Part shown: one piece after another, positions 1 through 9,238 of the stretch
How the letters are laid out: each line of letters opens with the position of its first letter
How positions within the stretch are numbered: the stretch's first letter is position 1
Assembly: GCA_905221605.1 (NCBI GenBank)
Contig: CAJNDS010000798.1
Coordinates: forward strand, 1 to 20,000
Direction of reading: 5' to 3'
Source of the DNA: Symbiodinium natans
Lineage: Eukaryota > Sar > Dinophyceae > Suessiales > Symbiodiniaceae
DNA length: 20,000 bases
Notes under the pieces: generated by a model
What the model saw: the letters and a program-made list of their open reading frames with translations, nothing else
Told to the model about the DNA's origin: nothing
Databases searched by the model: none
Program-made: the position numbers and the translations under genes

Positions 1-445
1 CGACGTCCTGGCCGCCGCTGACCCCCAGCCACTGCCTCGCTTGAGGTGTCTTTCAGGGTTTTGGGGTCCGTCAGGTGGCTAAGCATTGAAATTGGGCGAC
101 GCGTGTGCCGAGGTTCTGGAAAGCGTGCCGCCGCATCTGGTCCGAGGTGCTCAGAGGTTGTGGTCATGGTGAGTTGGCATAGACTTTGTCATCGGTGGGA
201 GCGGAAGTAGACGCATTCAATCAAGAGTCAGCAAACCGCTTTCAACGTTCAACATTCGCGCATTCAGACGGCAGCATCTGGATAGTGACCCTCGGGCCTC
301 AGGAAGCTTGTAGGTGTTTGCTGAATGTGGCTTCTGTGTTTGTTCAATGGTTCAATGTGGCTTTTCTAGGGTACCCCAGAGAGGCGATATGAAACCTAAT
401 TTCTTTACTTCCGTGCAACTCCGATGGTTACCGAACTCCTAAACC
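1..445. other. No convincing gene
   Basis: One open frame of 68 codons (186-392, plus) runs here from a non-ATG start. It recalls no family. Its second half carries small local duplications (repeated GTTCAA and TGTGGCTT words), which argues for non-coding sequence. I see no splice-supported exon. Confidence 0.3.
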
Positions 446-449
446 GCTT

Positions 450-495
450 GACCCCAACCCTACACCCTACACTCTAAACTTTACACCCTACAGTC
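450..495. repeat. Degenerate telomere-like tract (CCCTAAA type)
   Basis: The tract contains repeated CCCTACAC and CTCTAAAC words, close variants of the CCCTAAA complement of the TTTAGGG telomere repeat found in plants and dinoflagellates. The copies are imperfect and the tract is internal, so it is probably an interstitial relic and not a chromosome end. Confidence 0.4.
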
Positions 496-654
496 CTAGC
501 CCACAGTCTTGGGCTTTCTGTATCGCCGAGAATCATTCTGCCAGAGCAGGATTGCTCAACGTGCCCAACCTCAACCCCGGCGCCAAAACCGAAGAAGAAG
601 TCTGCGACTGCTGGCGCAGGGGCAGTTGGGGGTTTGAGGCGGGTTCAGGATGCA

Positions 655-677
655 GGGTTTAGGGTTTAGGGTTTCGG
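655..677 (+). repeat. TTTAGGG telomere-like tract, left flank of the repeat block
   Basis: Three consecutive TTTAGGG-type units are visible, the last degenerating to GTTTCGG. Together with the inverted tract at 2074-2092 it brackets the palindromic block. Confidence 0.7.
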
Positions 678-2073
678 AATTTTGGGGGCGTTGAAGCTTG
701 GAGATTGGGACAGTACAGCGTTTTCGACACCTGGAGGGCCTGAAGTGCTGCACTGTCCCAATCTTTTTGAGACAGAGAGGCAAAAACACCGTACTGTCCG
801 AAAAAACTCAAAAGAACCAATCTTTTCAGGGTCTCCAGCTCAAAGATTGGGACAGTACAGCGTTTTTGCATGCCTGGACACAAAAACATTTTGAAAGTAC
901 AGCCTAAATTATTGGGACAGTACAGCACTTCAGGCCCTCCAGGTGTCGACAACGCTGTGCTGTCCCAATGTTTTTGGGTCCAGGCATGCAAAAATGCTGT
1001 ACTGTCCCAATGTCTTTTCAGGGTCTCCAGGTCAAAGATTGGGACAGTACGGTGTTTTTGCCTCTCTGTCTCAAAAAGATTGGGACAGTACAGCACTGCA
1101 GGCCTTCGAGGTGTCGAAAACGCTGTACTGTCCCAATGTTTTTGGGTCCAGTCATGCAAAAACGCTGCACTGTCCCAATCTTTGAGCTGGAGACCCTGAA
1201 AAGATTGGCTTTTTTGAGTTTTTTTGGGACAGTACGGTGTTTTTAATTTTGCTTCACTGTCCGAAAAAGATTGGGACAGTACAGCACTTCAGGCCTTGTA
1301 GGTGCAGAAAACGCTGTACTGTCCCAATGTTTTTGGGTCCAGGCATGCAAAAACACTGTACTGTCCCAAAAAACTCAAAAAAACCAATCTTTTCAGGGTC
1401 TCCAGGTCAAAGATTGGGACAGTACGGTGTTTTTGCCTCTCTGTCTCAAAAAGATTGGGACAGTACAGCGTTTTCTGCACCTGGAGGGCCTGAAGTGCTG
1501 TACTGTCCCAATCTTTTTGAGACAGAGAGGCAAAGACACCGTACTGTCCCAATCCTTGACCTGGAGACCCTGAGAAGATTGTTTTTTTTTCAGTTTTTTG
1601 GGACAGCACAGCGTTTTTGCATGCCTGGACCCAAAAACATTGGGACTGTACAGCGTTTTCGACACCTGGAGGGGCTGAAGTGCTGCACTGTCCCAATCTT
1701 TCAGGCTCAGAAAAGCAAAAACCCTGTACTGTCCCAATCTTTGAGCTCTTTTTTTTGATTTTTTTTGGACAGTACAGCGTTTTTGCTTCTCTGAGCCTAA
1801 AAGATTGGGACAGTACAGCGTTTTTGCATGCCTGGACCCAAAAACATTGGGACAGTACAGCGTTTTCTGCACCTGGAGAGCTTGAAGTGCTGTGCTGTCC
1901 CAAACTTTTTGGGACACAGATGCAAAAACGCTGTACTGTCCCAATCTTTGAGCTGGAGACCCTGAAAAGATTGGTTTTTTTGGTTTTTTGGGACAGTACA
2001 GCGTTTTTACTCGTCTGAGACTAAAAGATTGGGACAGTACAGCGTTTTTGCGGTTTCTATTTGGCCTGGGAGA

Positions 2074-2100
2074 CCCTTAAACCCTAAACCCCTCAACCCT
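2074..2100 (-). repeat. CCCTAAA telomere-like tract, right flank of the repeat block
   Basis: CCCTTAAACCCTAAACCCC followed by TCAACCCT. This is the reverse-complement orientation of the tract at 655-677. Confidence 0.65.
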
Positions 2101-2156
2101 CCGGTGTAGCCAGGGCACCTGAGGCAGGCAAAACTATAGCAAAAGTGTGGGCCTAT

Positions 2157-2217
2157 GGGGGGGGGGGGGTATATATATATATAATATAGTATATTTGTGT
2201 GTGTGTGTGTGTGTGTG
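2157..2217. repeat. Compound microsatellite G13-(TA)n-(TG)n
   Basis: A run of 13 G is followed by an alternating TA stretch and then about 11 TG units. Runs of this type expand by slippage. I see no gene here. Confidence 0.9.
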
Positions 2218-2436
2218 CGAGTTTGTGTGTTTGTGTGCTTTTGGTGGCCCAACATCTCCAGCTGAGGCGTTGTAGCTTCATGGAGTTTGCCATCCAGCTT
2301 ACGTTTCCTGCACCTTCACGACAGACAGGCCGCTTGCTGCTAGATGTTGCCAAGACCCCAGCGCATCATGTTCCCCCATGCCTTTGCATGAGAGGCTGCA
2401 TTGGGTCCGCAGCAGCCCAAGAGACTTCTGAAAGTC

Positions 2437-2512
2437 GATTATTCTTATTGTTACTATTATGATTGTTATTAATATTATTATTTTCACTATTTTCACGATT
2501 ATTATTATTAGT
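2437..2512. repeat. Imperfect ATT-rich microsatellite
   Basis: Degenerate ATT/ATTATT units are interrupted by single C, G or GT changes. Open frames across it are biased (isoleucine/leucine on one strand, asparagine on the other) and are judged spurious. Confidence 0.75.
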
Positions 2513-2519
2513 ACTTGCG

Positions 2520-3310
2520 CCCACTTGCCGTTCAACTTCGAGGTCCTCAACTTTGCGGAGGCATCGGCGGTCAAAGACGGCATCGTTTGCCACATACTCA
2601 CCTGCCTCACTCTTACACGAGACAAGCTGCGCATGCCCTGACACTTTCTACCTTGTTACCCAGCAACGCGTGAGTAAGTTTAAATCAGCCCAATCTAGGC
2701 CGGGCCTGGCGAGGAGTGGACGCCTGAGCAGGTGGGAGCCCCAGATACCGTACTACTGTTTGGGCTCCCACTTAACGCAGGCGCATATCGGTCGTCAAAG
2801 AAGCAGGGCAATTCACGCTTGAATGTGGCAATGAGACATTTTTTTGGAGAGTGGGGGATTGCTCGTCGCGTGTTTAAGAATAGAATAGGATTCATGCAAG
2901 AAATCGAAGATAACAGTATTCAAAGGTTGATTATCTGTTTGTGAGCATCTGCACCCCAATAGATTTATCCATGTTACGGGGGAGAGGTATCACAAATTTG
3001 GCCTGGACACAGGCTCAAAGTATGCCCTGGGAAATCTGCAAATGGACATGCTTCTTCGAATAATTGCGTCACTTTTTGGAGGAGTGGCATGGCAGTGGAG
3101 CAGTAGGGGAGTGAGATGGACGTACCGAATCCTTCCACTGCGCTGCGTGCGAGTGCGAGACTCAAACTAGTGTATGTTTGAAGTGCAACTATGATGTACA
3201 ACATAACGTCACGAAGATACATATAAGCACTTGCACGCAAAATTTTTGTTTGACACAGACATGAAAAACACACACTCAACACCTGTAAAGAAACACAGTA
3301 GAAAACGAGG
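2520..3310. other. No supported gene
   Basis: Short open frames exist on both strands (for example 2732-2944 plus and 2974-3324 minus). None shows a known motif, a conserved codon pattern or splice-consistent continuation. The minus-strand frame has a hydrophobic, cysteine-rich composition without a recognisable domain. Confidence 0.4.
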
Positions 3311-3315
3311 GGAAA

Positions 3316-3520
3316 CTGTCCCAATAGCTGTCCTTCAATAAATAACTCTTAGCTTTCTCGCGCGCAACGTGGTTTTCGCTTCGCCAAGGACGGATTTTGG
3401 CACAGCCGCGGCAATGAAAGATACCATAGTGTGTGTCGAGAGTACCGGGGGGAAGTAGTCAGAATAAACTAAACATCGAGTGTGCCGCGCGAGCTGGACT
3501 GTCCCAGTAGCTGATCTTCA
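3316..3520. repeat. Diverged repeat pair carrying the CTGTCCCA core
   Basis: CTGTCCCAATAGCTGTCCTTCA (3316-3337) and CTGTCCCAGTAGCTGATCTTCA (3499-3520) match at nearly all positions. They share the CTGTCCCA word with the large repeat block at 655-2100, so they may be old solitary copies of the same element. Confidence 0.5.
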
Positions 3521-3585
3521 TTTGCCCGAGGCGCAGCCCGCACACCAAGAAGTTAAACAAATGACAAAAACCATGACAGAAAAAC

Positions 3586-3740
3586 AATTTCCCAGGACTC
3601 TTGCCATGTAGGAGCTGTGATTGGAGAGTCCCAGGTTTTGCTTGGGTTTTGTTTTTGTTTTTGGTCTTGTGTTTTTGCACAACAAGAAGCACAAATTTCC
3701 CAGGACTACTTGCCATATGGGCACTCTGGAAAGTCCAAAA
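3586..3740. repeat. Decayed direct duplication, two ~47-bp copies
   Basis: Copy 1 (3586-3632) and copy 2 (3694-3740) both begin AATTTCCCAGGACT, continue with TTGCCAT and end near a GAGAGTCC/GAAAGTCC word. The copies differ by substitutions and small indels. A (GTTTTT)n-rich stretch lies between them. Confidence 0.6.
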
Positions 3741-3960
3741 TTGTGGGAGGAAAAAAGGCAGAAAAGCCTGTCCCGCGTTTGTTGTTTTAGCGCGTTGAAT
3801 CAGCTCATTAAACACTATTTAAAAGAAGTTCATGTCAATCGCATGCCTGACGTGAACACACGGAGAAAATGGGATTCGGCCAGTTGGATGTATGTGTTTT
3901 TTTCTGTGGCTTGGCTACAGATGACGTGCGAGTCGAACAGCCGAACAGGAGCAAGCAGCC

Positions 3961-4706
3961 ATGGAGGAGGTTCTTGGCAGAGTGGCCGAGCTGCACTTTG
4001 CAATGTCCCAAGTGGCAGACGTGCCACCTTGCAGAGTTTCACGAAGCAGGTACCACCTTCGAGCCAGGAAACATCCTCACTAGCAGCAGAGCAGCTGCCT
4101 CAGCCGATGCTTTTGGAGTGAGCGCCTGTCGATAGCATAAAGAATCAGGACGCGACTTCTGCGAGTGCAGACACAGGAGCTTGTGAAGGCAGGGAAGCAT
4201 GTAGAAGCGCAATATAGCACAGAGGAAGACGAAGGAGAAGAAGGCACTGTTCAACAGTGTTGAAGCGCAGCGCAACTCACAGCTCTTCAGGAGCTTTGCC
4301 GTTGTTGAAAGATCCCGTTCCCATCAAAACTCGTCCCTGTACTGCCCCAGGCAACAGCTACAGAACTTCCGTAGTTAGTTGTAAACCAGTCCAATTCCAA
4401 GAATGGTGCGCATGGCCAGGTTCTCGCAGCATGTCTTGGACGTATCGAGTAGTAGCTAGGTTGGGAAATGCCGACGTAGGTTCCAAGACAGTTGCGCGAA
4501 CGCTGGACATGCATCCTTGTATGAACATGGAACGATGAGTTTCTGTTGCTGCTTTGCAAGGGCTCACCCGTAGAAAGTTCAGTGCGTATCCGGTCAGCCC
4601 TGTTGACCTATGTTCAGCCGTGCACAGCCGAACACCCAGAACGGCAGCGCAGGAAATCCGCATGCTCCGTGAGCTCATTCCTGAGGACATCATCAAAGAT
4701 CCGTGA
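3961..4706 (+). CDS. Candidate multi-exon protein gene, function unknown
   Basis: I do not recognise the family. A first exon can start at ATG 3961 (context GCAGCCATGG) and reads MEEVLGRVAELHFAMSQVAD. It can end at 4049 with a GT donor in phase 2. An acceptor AG at 4147-4148 restores frame into a charged segment (4149-4263) that ends in an acidic stretch with EEDEGEEG. Further open coding-like segments follow at about 4273-4378 and 4459-4536. A clear terminal segment at 4539-4706 ends REL-IPEDIIKDP and stops at TGA 4704-4706. The first two exons agree in phase; the later joins are not resolved. The amino-acid composition (alternating charged and hydrophobic residues, few rare residues) supports real coding. 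Overlapping minus-strand frames (4287-4559, 4358-4696) look like shadows. Exact exon limits are uncertain. Confidence 0.5.
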
Positions 4707-5108
4707 CTGTGGTTAGTACGAAGGTAGATCGAAAAATCTTACGGGCATGACCAGGTCCCTCCAGCAGAGGAAAGCAGCGCAAGCTGGGAGCGCACAGCAG
4801 AAGCCTGAGCCGCAAGGTGTTGATGGTTCTTGCTTCATGGCTCAGCCTCTGAAACCTTTGGCAAGATGCATCCGCTTGCTTGCTAGCTGCTAGCTACAGT
4901 AGTTTGTGGCACTAGGCAACAAGACTAAGAAGACACCATGGGACGCAGTGCTGGTGTGACATGGCTCGTACAACTGGGACAGATGCTGACATGTACGCAG
5001 ATAAAATGAGAGACTGCCCCCAATTAGCAATGCTGCTGCGGCCTGGGTTAAGTCTCTGGCTTCTCACGCTGGCTAGCTCTGCACTCGTTGCGTGCTCGTG
5101 GCAGCCAG
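4707..5108. other. Intergenic or 5' region before the J-domain gene
   Basis: An open frame (4961-5242, plus) carries a hydrophobic segment resembling a signal peptide (LSLWLLTLASSALVACSW) in a different frame from the J-domain exon. It could be an upstream exon or chance. Nothing else stands out. Confidence 0.3.
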
Positions 5109-6129
5109 ATGGTGCAGCAGCTCGGTTTGAACGGTGTGCTCCTCCGGTTCTTCACAATGCTTCACAATGTTTCAACGTACGCCGAGGATCCATATCAGAT
5201 CCTGGATCTTCCCCGGGGTCAGCTCACAGGATGCTTGGCTGACCTCTCGGCTGGCCGGCTGGCCTTTGACTTTTTGTATGTTGCCAGCGCGACTTCCTTA
5301 TAGGCACAGTAAGTTGCGGACCTGAGGAGCTGCCTTGAAGCAGGCCTACCGCAAAGCTGCCTTGAAATGGCATCCGGACAAAGTTCCACAATCCGAAAAG
5401 GAGGCAGCGGCTGCCACGCAAGCTGCGCACAACTTCGGGTTTGGCACATGATGCATGATGGTACTTGATGGTACTTGATGGTACTTGATGGTACATGATG
5501 GTACATGATGGTACATGATGGTACATGATGGTACATGATGGTAGAAGACTGAAAAGCACTCGCCATGCTTTTGAAAGGCAGCCGAGCAGCGGTTCATTCA
5601 GATCGCTTGGGCTTACGAAGTCCTCAGTGACCCTGTACGACGCCGTGACTTTGACACCCCGCCGAAGCCTGGCCAGCCAAGCATCCAAGATGCAACAGAA
5701 ATCAACAGAAAGTGATAGTGGGCCCTTGGTTCGCGATGCTGTCAACTCAAGCGACTCAAGTACTGTAGCAAACTGCAACTCCAAGAACTTGTTTGGCCTT
5801 GAAACAAAGGCCACTCCGACGATGCTTCGACCAGCAAGAAACGCGACTTCTCCATGGAGCAAGCTGCGAAAGTCTTCAAGGATGTGTTCGGCGATGCGTC
5901 CGAAGAGTACCGAGACTTGATCGAGCACCTTGCCCGATCGTACCACCATGGCAACCAAGAGCAGTGGAAGCGTCATGCGGAGGCCATCAAAGCTACTCTG
6001 GGCCAAAACGTAGGTGGCAACTTCGATGTCAAGACGACTTCTGATGATGGACTGGAGAGACTGGAGTCCACCCGAATAGTGGAAGATGCTCCTCGCCGCA
6101 GAGTACCCAATGCTTTTGTACTTGTATAG
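5109..6129 (+). CDS. J-domain (Hsp40/DnaJ-like) co-chaperone, four exons
   Basis: J-domain proteins bind Hsp70 and stimulate its ATPase through the HPD loop. The model is 5109-5232, 5330-5421, 5578-5671 and 5810-6129, which sums to 630 nt (209 residues). Visible motifs are DPYQILDLPRG (start of the J domain, about residue 27), AYRKAALKWHPDK (HPD at 56-58) and EQRFIQIAWAYEVLSDP (helix III and after). The last exon encodes MEQAAKVFKDVFGD and a charged C-terminus ending at TAG 6127-6129. Introns 2 (5422-5577) and 3 (5672-5809) fit GC-AG borders with matching phase; intron 1 is less certain (GC donor at 5233 or GT donor at 5218). The ATG at 5109 is the first in frame; upstream exons are possible. 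No cysteine-rich zinc domain is present, so this is a type B or C J protein. The start of exon 2 carries an odd duplication (see findings) and the gene could be damaged there. The minus-strand frame 5224-6006 is a shadow. Confidence 0.75.
5453..5543. repeat. 10-bp tandem repeat within an intron of the J-domain gene
   Basis: About nine copies of a 10-bp unit (TGATGGTACT, then TGATGGTACA) lie head to tail. The switch from T to A at the last position splits the array into two homogeneous halves. It sits in the intron between the HPD exon and the YEVLSDP exon. Confidence 0.9.
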
Positions 6130-6812
6130 CTCTTACAAGTACTGTAGGCGCTGGAAAGGAAAATGAAAGCTTAGTTCTTCGAGTGGTCCCCTAGCTCCAA
6201 GCAGCAGTACAGATAAGGATGGCAAAGGAACGACAAGAAAGACGGTCACGACGAAGCATACGCACACCTCAGTACACCAGCCGGCCTCTCAGCTGTTCGT
6301 GTTGAACTGCATGCTGAAAACAGCTATCAGTCGATTGCAGGCACGCCGCACCTTTGCCCATTCATCAAGCAAATGCAGAATTTGACGCCGGCATGGCCGC
6401 CCATTTGGCAGCGCACGAGGCTGCAGCACCTCAGCTATCCTTAGCTGTCCCTAGCTTCACAGTCGAATCCCGTGTGATGCACATGGCAGCTGCTGAGCTG
6501 TCAAGAAGCTGAGGTAAAGGCCGCCAACAGAGCTGCCTTGCCTAAGCACAGCGAGTTCTGACAGCTGTGTGCAAAACGACTGGGCATGCAGCCCGTGTAG
6601 CCGGTCTAGGACATGGAGCCATGGCAGCCTTGGTGGAGCGAATCGGCACAGAAACGTGCGCACCCGTCGCACCATGTTGCGTTAGTGTTGCGTTGTTGGG
6701 CCCAGGCCAGCTGCTGCTCCAGCTGCTGTCAGTCCAGCTGTAGCACCAGCACCAGCAGTGTGGGCGCCTGACCTTACGCGGGCAGCATGTAGAAGGAGTT
6801 CCCGTTTTGTGA
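6130..6812. other. No firm gene; alanine/proline-rich open segment near its end
   Basis: 6130-6680 has no open frame I can support on the plus strand. At about 6690-6770 one plus frame encodes an Ala/Pro-rich stretch (PAAAPAAVSPAVAPAPAVWA) that runs on into the frame 6758-6943. It may be an exon of an upstream part of the next gene, but no splice-phase support was found. Confidence 0.3.
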
Positions 6813-7025
6813 AGCCAGGGCGCCGACCCCTGTGCGGGCAGAACCTCCAGCAGCACCAGCGTGCCGGACTCAGAGTCGGTCACCTTACCATGGCACGTGC
6901 AGCAAGCAACCAAGGCCACCACCCCCGATCAAAGCACCAGTAGCGACACCACCAGTTTCCGCCTCTGCGACCTGACCCGAGCTTTTTGCTCGAAGAGCAG
7001 GGCAGGAGATGGTGTTTGTGTATAA
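6813..7025 (+). CDS. Open Ser/Thr-rich coding-like segment
   Basis: A 70-codon segment has no ATG and is bounded by TGA at 6810-6812 and TAA at 7023-7025. It encodes a Ser/Thr-rich peptide containing SVTLPWHVQQATKATTPDQS and DLTRAFCSKSRAGDG. An AG at 6817-6818 could be its acceptor. It lies just upstream of the ILEI-like exons and may be part of the same transcript, perhaps a linker. Other frames are also open, so the assignment is weak. Confidence 0.3.
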   Translation, partial: SQGADPCAGRTSSSTSVPDSESVTLPWHVQQATKATTPDQSTSSDTTSFRLCDLTRAFCSKSRAGDGVCV

Positions 7026-7297
7026 AGCGAGTTGTTGATACTTCTGCTTCCAGGTCTACCGCGACGGCTGAGCCTGTGCGCAAACCAAGCTGTAGCGACA
7101 GTTTGCTCAGATCCTCTAGGCTCAGAAGTCATGAAGCTGACTCGGTGGTTTGCCATGCGATCCTGTGCAGTTCGTGTGGGTGCTCCAGCAGTCGCTCAAG
7201 GTCACCTCTACAATCGCGAAAGTCGTTAGTGTCCGGCGCTCGCTCACTTGCAGCTCGCATCCTGCCGCATCTACGAAGCAAAGCATGCGACCGTTAG

Positions 7298-7802
7298 GCT
7301 GGATGGGGTGACGGCAACGTTGCCGATTTCCTCTTGAACGGTCGCAAGATAGACATCCGAGGGGAGGCATGAGGAAGATGAGGAATGCACAACCAGAGGC
7401 TGCAGCTGAGAAGCAAGTGGCGAGGCAGGCCGACGAGGGCTCAATGTGGTGACCATTGACCCAGACACTCAGCAGGCAGGATATGGCAGGAGCCAGGAAA
7501 GCCCACAAGAAAAGCCGAAAAAAAATGATAGAAATATAAAATTAACACAGTCTCATTGCCGGAGGTCATGTCTCGAAAGACGTACGACGTTTGGGCTGAC
7601 CCGCAGACCGAGAACACGCGTCTGGCCATGCGCTCAGCGACTCAGGGAAGGTGAAAGGAACCATCGAGGCGAAAAATAGCTGATTCCGGCTTCAGTGGCG
7701 ATCTGCTAGGGCGTTTCCGGCACCCACAGCAGTTTAAGCTGAGTAGAGGCCGCCGACATCAACAGCTTGCCTGATGGCCGTGTGATCTTGGTGGCGTGCA
7801 AG
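7298..7802 (+). CDS. ILEI/PANDER-like domain protein, N-terminal two thirds (four exons)
   Basis: ILEI/PANDER domains (FAM3, POMGNT1 stem, CEMIP) are beta-rich modules found in secreted or Golgi proteins; in some proteins they bind carbohydrate. Exons are inferred at 7298-7366 (GWGDGNVADFLLNGRKIDI), 7425-7475 (RGLNVVTIDPDTQQ), 7565-7624 (VMSRKTYDVWADPQTENTRL) and 7749-7802 (AADINSLPDGRVILVACK). Their order matches the family pattern: NG, RG-N-VV-D, FDTW-like, then LPDGR-V-LVA. All joins are phase 0, with GC donors at 7367, 7476 and 7625 and AG acceptors at 7424, 7564 and 7748. If unspliced, the last exon reads on to TAG 7911-7913. The 5' end is unclear: an in-frame TAG at 7295-7297 forces an acceptor at 7296-7297 or loss of the start. 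The expected C-terminal part of the domain does not follow here but appears at 11796. The family call is by remembered pattern only. Confidence 0.6.
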
Positions 7803-7963
7803 GAGTTTACTGCCAAATCTGCCAGGCAGTTTCTTCAGGGGCGTTGCATCAATGATATCAATGTAGACGTGAAGGACTGTGCGCCATCTCAAAGAGCCGC
7901 AGTGCACATGTAGTGAACCAGAGAATGCCAGAGACATGCCACCACAAACAACAAGCAACGCCA

Positions 7964-8357
7964 AGCGATCTTTTGCACGACATGCACTACGATGGCCAAT
8001 ACTTTCGCGTTCACACAGAGCTGGAGCGCGGCATGGAGTGACAGACACATCTATCTCTGAGCGATAGCTCATATTAGTGCACAGAATAAGTGCACTTCAT
8101 GTTCAACGCCTATGCCATCCACAACCCCATTAAGGTGGGAAGGGGCCTTTGGCAGATGGGGCAGCAAGACTTGGCTACCAAGACTCGTGATCAGCAGGTA
8201 GAGCCTCAGATTGAGCAGGAATTGCGGTGGCCTGAGCACATGTCAGTGCATCGGCCATCCTGCAAGGAAACATGCCCGTAAACTCCGAGTTTACGTACAA
8301 TCCTACAACGTGCAGGAACTTCCCGCCGCAAGTGAAAATTCCTGTGCAAAGGCTTAG
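7964..8357 (+). pseudogene. Cluster of unassembled coding-like segments, function unknown
   Basis: Three segments in different plus frames look translated. 7964-8041 contains DLLHDMHYDGQYFRVHTELE. 8107-8281 contains AYAIHNPIKVGRGLWQMGQQ and a Glu/Gln-rich tail. 8250-8357 contains KHARKLRVYVQSYNVQELPA. No splice set joining them was found, and I know no family. They may be exons of one decayed or spliced gene. A minus-strand frame (8206-9036, 276 codons) overlaps but has a shadow-like composition rich in Cys, His and Ser. Confidence 0.35.
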
Positions 8358-8429
8358 CTTCTCGGCATTGCGAAGAATGACATGCAGTTGCCAAGATGCA
8401 CTGAGGCTTAAGACGCACCCGACAGCTGA

Positions 8430-8704
8430 GGTGATGACAAGTTCTTTGAGGAGGAACTGGATCGGTTTGGGAAGATCCCGGCGCACTTGTCTGATTGGAG
8501 AGATGTGCTGCTCTATGCAGGGTGTACAGGGTGCTTCCTCGCGATGTGCGTGAGAGCAAGGTCAAGAAGTTCTTCCTGAATGACAACCTGATGAAGGTGT
8601 ATGAAAGAGGCTTGTACCAGAGACGCTCCCGAGGACCTTCCCAACAAGTGACGGAGCCTCGGATGCACAGGAGACCACACACCATAAGAGCACTTGGAGC
8701 GTGA
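8430..8704 (+). pseudogene. Coding-like segment with a frame change at about 8520, function unknown
   Basis: Frame 1 (8433-8519) encodes DDKFFEEELDRFGKIPAHLS and DWRDVLLYA. Frame 2 (8522-8704) continues VYRVLPRDVRESKVKKFFLN and a basic tail, ending at a stop at 8702-8704. The two halves read like one charged protein with a two-base slip in GCAGGGTGTAC. No intron of realistic length fits. A damaged gene or a sequence error are the simplest readings. Confidence 0.4.
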
Positions 8705-8840
8705 GTAAATAAAAAGGAGGGGGGGCGACCTCTGTAGAGTGTGTGGATGCACAGGTGCATACGTGCTACATTCGAGCGCAAACAGCGAAGCACTGCACAA
8801 GTCACCAATAATTCTGCGTCAGTCATGATTTTTTTTTGAG

Positions 8841-9056
8841 ATGCGAGGTGCTTGCAATATACCTGCGTCGGCATGTCTGGGGACACCGCGTACGCATGCG
8901 TATGAAGGGGTGCGCATGGGGTGTGCAAAGAAGCAAAGGAAGCAAAGTGATGCCGACCCAGCGCCTTCACAGTCACAAGCCGAGGTGCCACTGGAGAAGC
9001 TCCATGAGGTTTGCTGCAAGCTCCATGGCCAGCCATACATCCCGAGACGCGTTTGA
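8841..9056 (+). CDS. Possible terminal exon of unknown protein
   Basis: The second half of this open frame encodes KKQRKQSDADPAPSQSQAEV followed by PLEKLHEVCCKLHGQPYIPR, which looks like genuine coding sequence ending at a stop at 9054-9056. The first half is poorer, so a splice acceptor probably lies around 8925-8935 (for example the AG in GTGTGCAAAG). No family is recognised. It may belong with the segment at 8430-8704. Confidence 0.35.
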   Translation: MRGACNIPASACLGTPRTHAYEGVRMGCAKKQRKQSDADPAPSQSQAEVPLEKLHEVCCKLHGQPYIPRRV

Positions 9057-9238
9057 ATTACCAGCTGGTTGCCAAGACGTGTGTGTGTGTGGCCCATGGG
9101 CATCTTACGGCCTCAGTTCTTATGGGGGCTAAATCCAGTCTTGAATGAAGTTTTTTTGTTTTGCCCACTGACTCTGGGCAACGGCTGACCTGCAGCATAG
9201 AAAACCCCCCCCGACCCCCCACATGCATGCATGCAGCT

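Larger units (their letters stand above)
655..2100. repeat. Foldback-type repeat block of alternating 14-bp cores with inverted telomere-like ends
   Basis: I count about 16 forward copies of the core GGGACAGTACAGCG (usually preceded by ATT) and about 15 reverse copies (CGCTGTACTGTCCC), some with one or two changes. The spacers are 25-60 bp and come from a few recurring families in both orientations: one with TGCATGCCTGGACCC, one with CACCTGGAGGGCCTGAAGTGC, one with CTCAAAAAGA / GACAGAGAGGC, and one with AGGGTCTCCAG. Neighbouring cores can therefore pair as hairpins. The block starts with three TTTAGGG-like units (655-677) and ends with the inverted form CCCTTAAACCCTAAACCCC (2074-2092). Open frames of up to 204 codons cross it on both strands, but they only translate the repeat (recurring WDSTAF and CTVPIF). 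I infer a dispersed repeat or non-autonomous element; the family is not known to me. Confidence 0.8.

Noticed and set aside
659-2018. Long open frames on both strands through the repeat block (up to 204 codons)
   Set aside because: They translate the repeat core in several frames (WDSTAF, CTVPIF, GQYSVF) on both strands. No non-repeat sequence is encoded.
690-2060. CRISPR-like spacing of short repeats
   Set aside because: Cores alternate in orientation, spacers recur and are not unique, and the rest of the window is eukaryotic.
5224-6006. Minus-strand frame of 260 codons
   Set aside because: It is antisense to the J-domain exons and crosses the 10-bp tandem repeat, giving a periodic TIMYHHVPSC peptide.
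7020-7030. TATAAA-like word before the ILEI exons
   Set aside because: Dinoflagellate promoters generally lack a TATA box and there is no other promoter evidence.
8206-9036. Minus-strand frame of 276 codons, the longest in the window
   Set aside because: Composition is rich in Cys, His, Ser and Arg with no motif, and the plus strand at 8430-8704 and about 8930-9056 looks more protein-like.
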